Source: an uncultured Desulfobacter sp.
GTDB lineage: Bacteria; Desulfobacterota; Desulfobacteria; Desulfobacterales; Desulfobacteraceae
DNA length: 64,000 nt
Direction of reading: 5' to 3'
NCBI RefSeq assembly: GCF_963677125.1
Contig: NZ_OY781882.1
Coordinates: forward strand, 5,044,501-5,108,500
Shown here: piece after piece, positions 63,864 to 64,000 of the stretch
Layout: every line of letters begins with the position of its first letter
Position numbering within the stretch: the first letter of the stretch is position 1
Notes under the pieces: generated by a model
The model's input: the letters and a program-made list of their open reading frames with translations, nothing else
The model's database searches: none
What the model was told of the DNA's origin: nothing
Program-made: the position numbers and the translations under genes

Positions 63864-64000
63864 TTAGGCGGTTGTAAGATAAAGCGCCTCAAATTCCTTC
63901 ATTAAATTGTCTTTAAAATCAGGATGGGCAATGTCAATCAGGGCTTTGGCCCGCTGTCTCACCGTTTTTCCACGGAGCTGGGCAATGCCGAATTCGGTCA
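63864..64000 (-). CDS. Acetyl-CoA hydrolase/CoA-transferase, C-terminal end
   Basis: The last 45 residues are visible: TEFGIAQLRGKTVRQRAKAL, then IDIAHPDFKDNLMKEF and stop at 63864. TE(F/Y)GIAxLRGK and IAHPDF are hallmarks of the C-terminal domain of acetyl-CoA hydrolase/4-hydroxybutyrate CoA-transferase. The gene ends 30 bp before the lactonase-like gene on the same strand, so they may be one operon. The rest is beyond the window. Confidence 0.85.
   Translation of the reverse strand, partial: TEFGIAQLRGKTVRQRAKALIDIAHPDFKDNLMKEFEALYLTTA

Overview
This 64 kb window comes from a Gram-negative bacterium: it holds many outer-membrane TonB-dependent receptors (TBDRs), a TolC/RND export system and periplasmic proteins. 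The gene set (an acetyl-CoA synthetase with AcuC- and AcuB-like partners, a CoA-transferase, IS5 and ISNCY elements) suggests an anaerobic acetate-metabolising Desulfobacterota, perhaps Desulfobacteraceae. That placement is an inference and no marker gene is present to prove it. No tRNA, rRNA or CRISPR array was found.

Layout. 1-10251 (mostly minus strand): AraC regulator, TBDR, DUF4198 periplasmic protein, then a TolC/adaptor/RND efflux operon and the start of a secreted protein. 10309-10974: remnants of a TBDR and an RND gene, plus palindromes. 10975-14984: acs, divergent from acuC- and acuB-like genes. 15298-24194: two AraC+TBDR pairs, an IS5-family element with a 4-bp target duplication, and a VapC remnant. 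24292-30066: an operon of RhtX/FptX-type MFS, two YbtP/YbtQ-type ABC proteins and an AraC regulator. 30247-31548: a YjjJ-type HipA kinase. 31924-38900: a decayed region with a deleted TBDR, a frameshifted AraC gene, a GPH symporter split by an ISNCY element, a 5'-truncated esterase, a repeat-rich patch and an RND scrap. 38920-42217: a divergent TBDR/AraC pair. 42237-42815: a TBDR tail fused to a second copy of the esterase 3' end. 42905-50760: AraC, TBDR, ABC ATPase, and an ABC-2 permease fused to an M1-peptidase-like domain. 51165-53476: a hypothetical protein, an ICMT-like methyltransferase and an AAA/DUF4143 ATPase. 53522-54006: MATE and TBDR scraps. 54076-62752: a TBDR-TBDR-methyltransferase operon, an HD-GYP-like protein and another TBDR. 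63055-64000: a lactonase-like metallo-hydrolase and the C-terminus of a CoA-transferase.

How the parts fit. The central theme is uptake of iron-siderophore or similar chelates: eight intact TBDRs, most paired with their own PchR/YbtA-like AraC regulator, and one inner-membrane import set. No siderophore biosynthesis gene is visible, so the locus looks like a collection of scavenging systems. Three operons (MFS-ABC-ABC-AraC, TBDR-TBDR-methyltransferase, and the last TBDR) share one promoter design: a 21-bp-period direct repeat, then a GTTAG-N6-CTAAC palindrome just upstream of the gene. They probably form one regulon controlled by the AraC protein at 24292-25242.

The most unusual items are the operon coding a TBDR, an ABC ATPase and an ABC-2/M1-peptidase fusion whose zinc motif is destroyed (RELAS instead of HExxH), and a family of four multi-hairpin intergenic repeats with a changed but still paired stem. 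Several pseudogenes are broken in homopolymer runs, which could be real decay, slippage or sequencing error.
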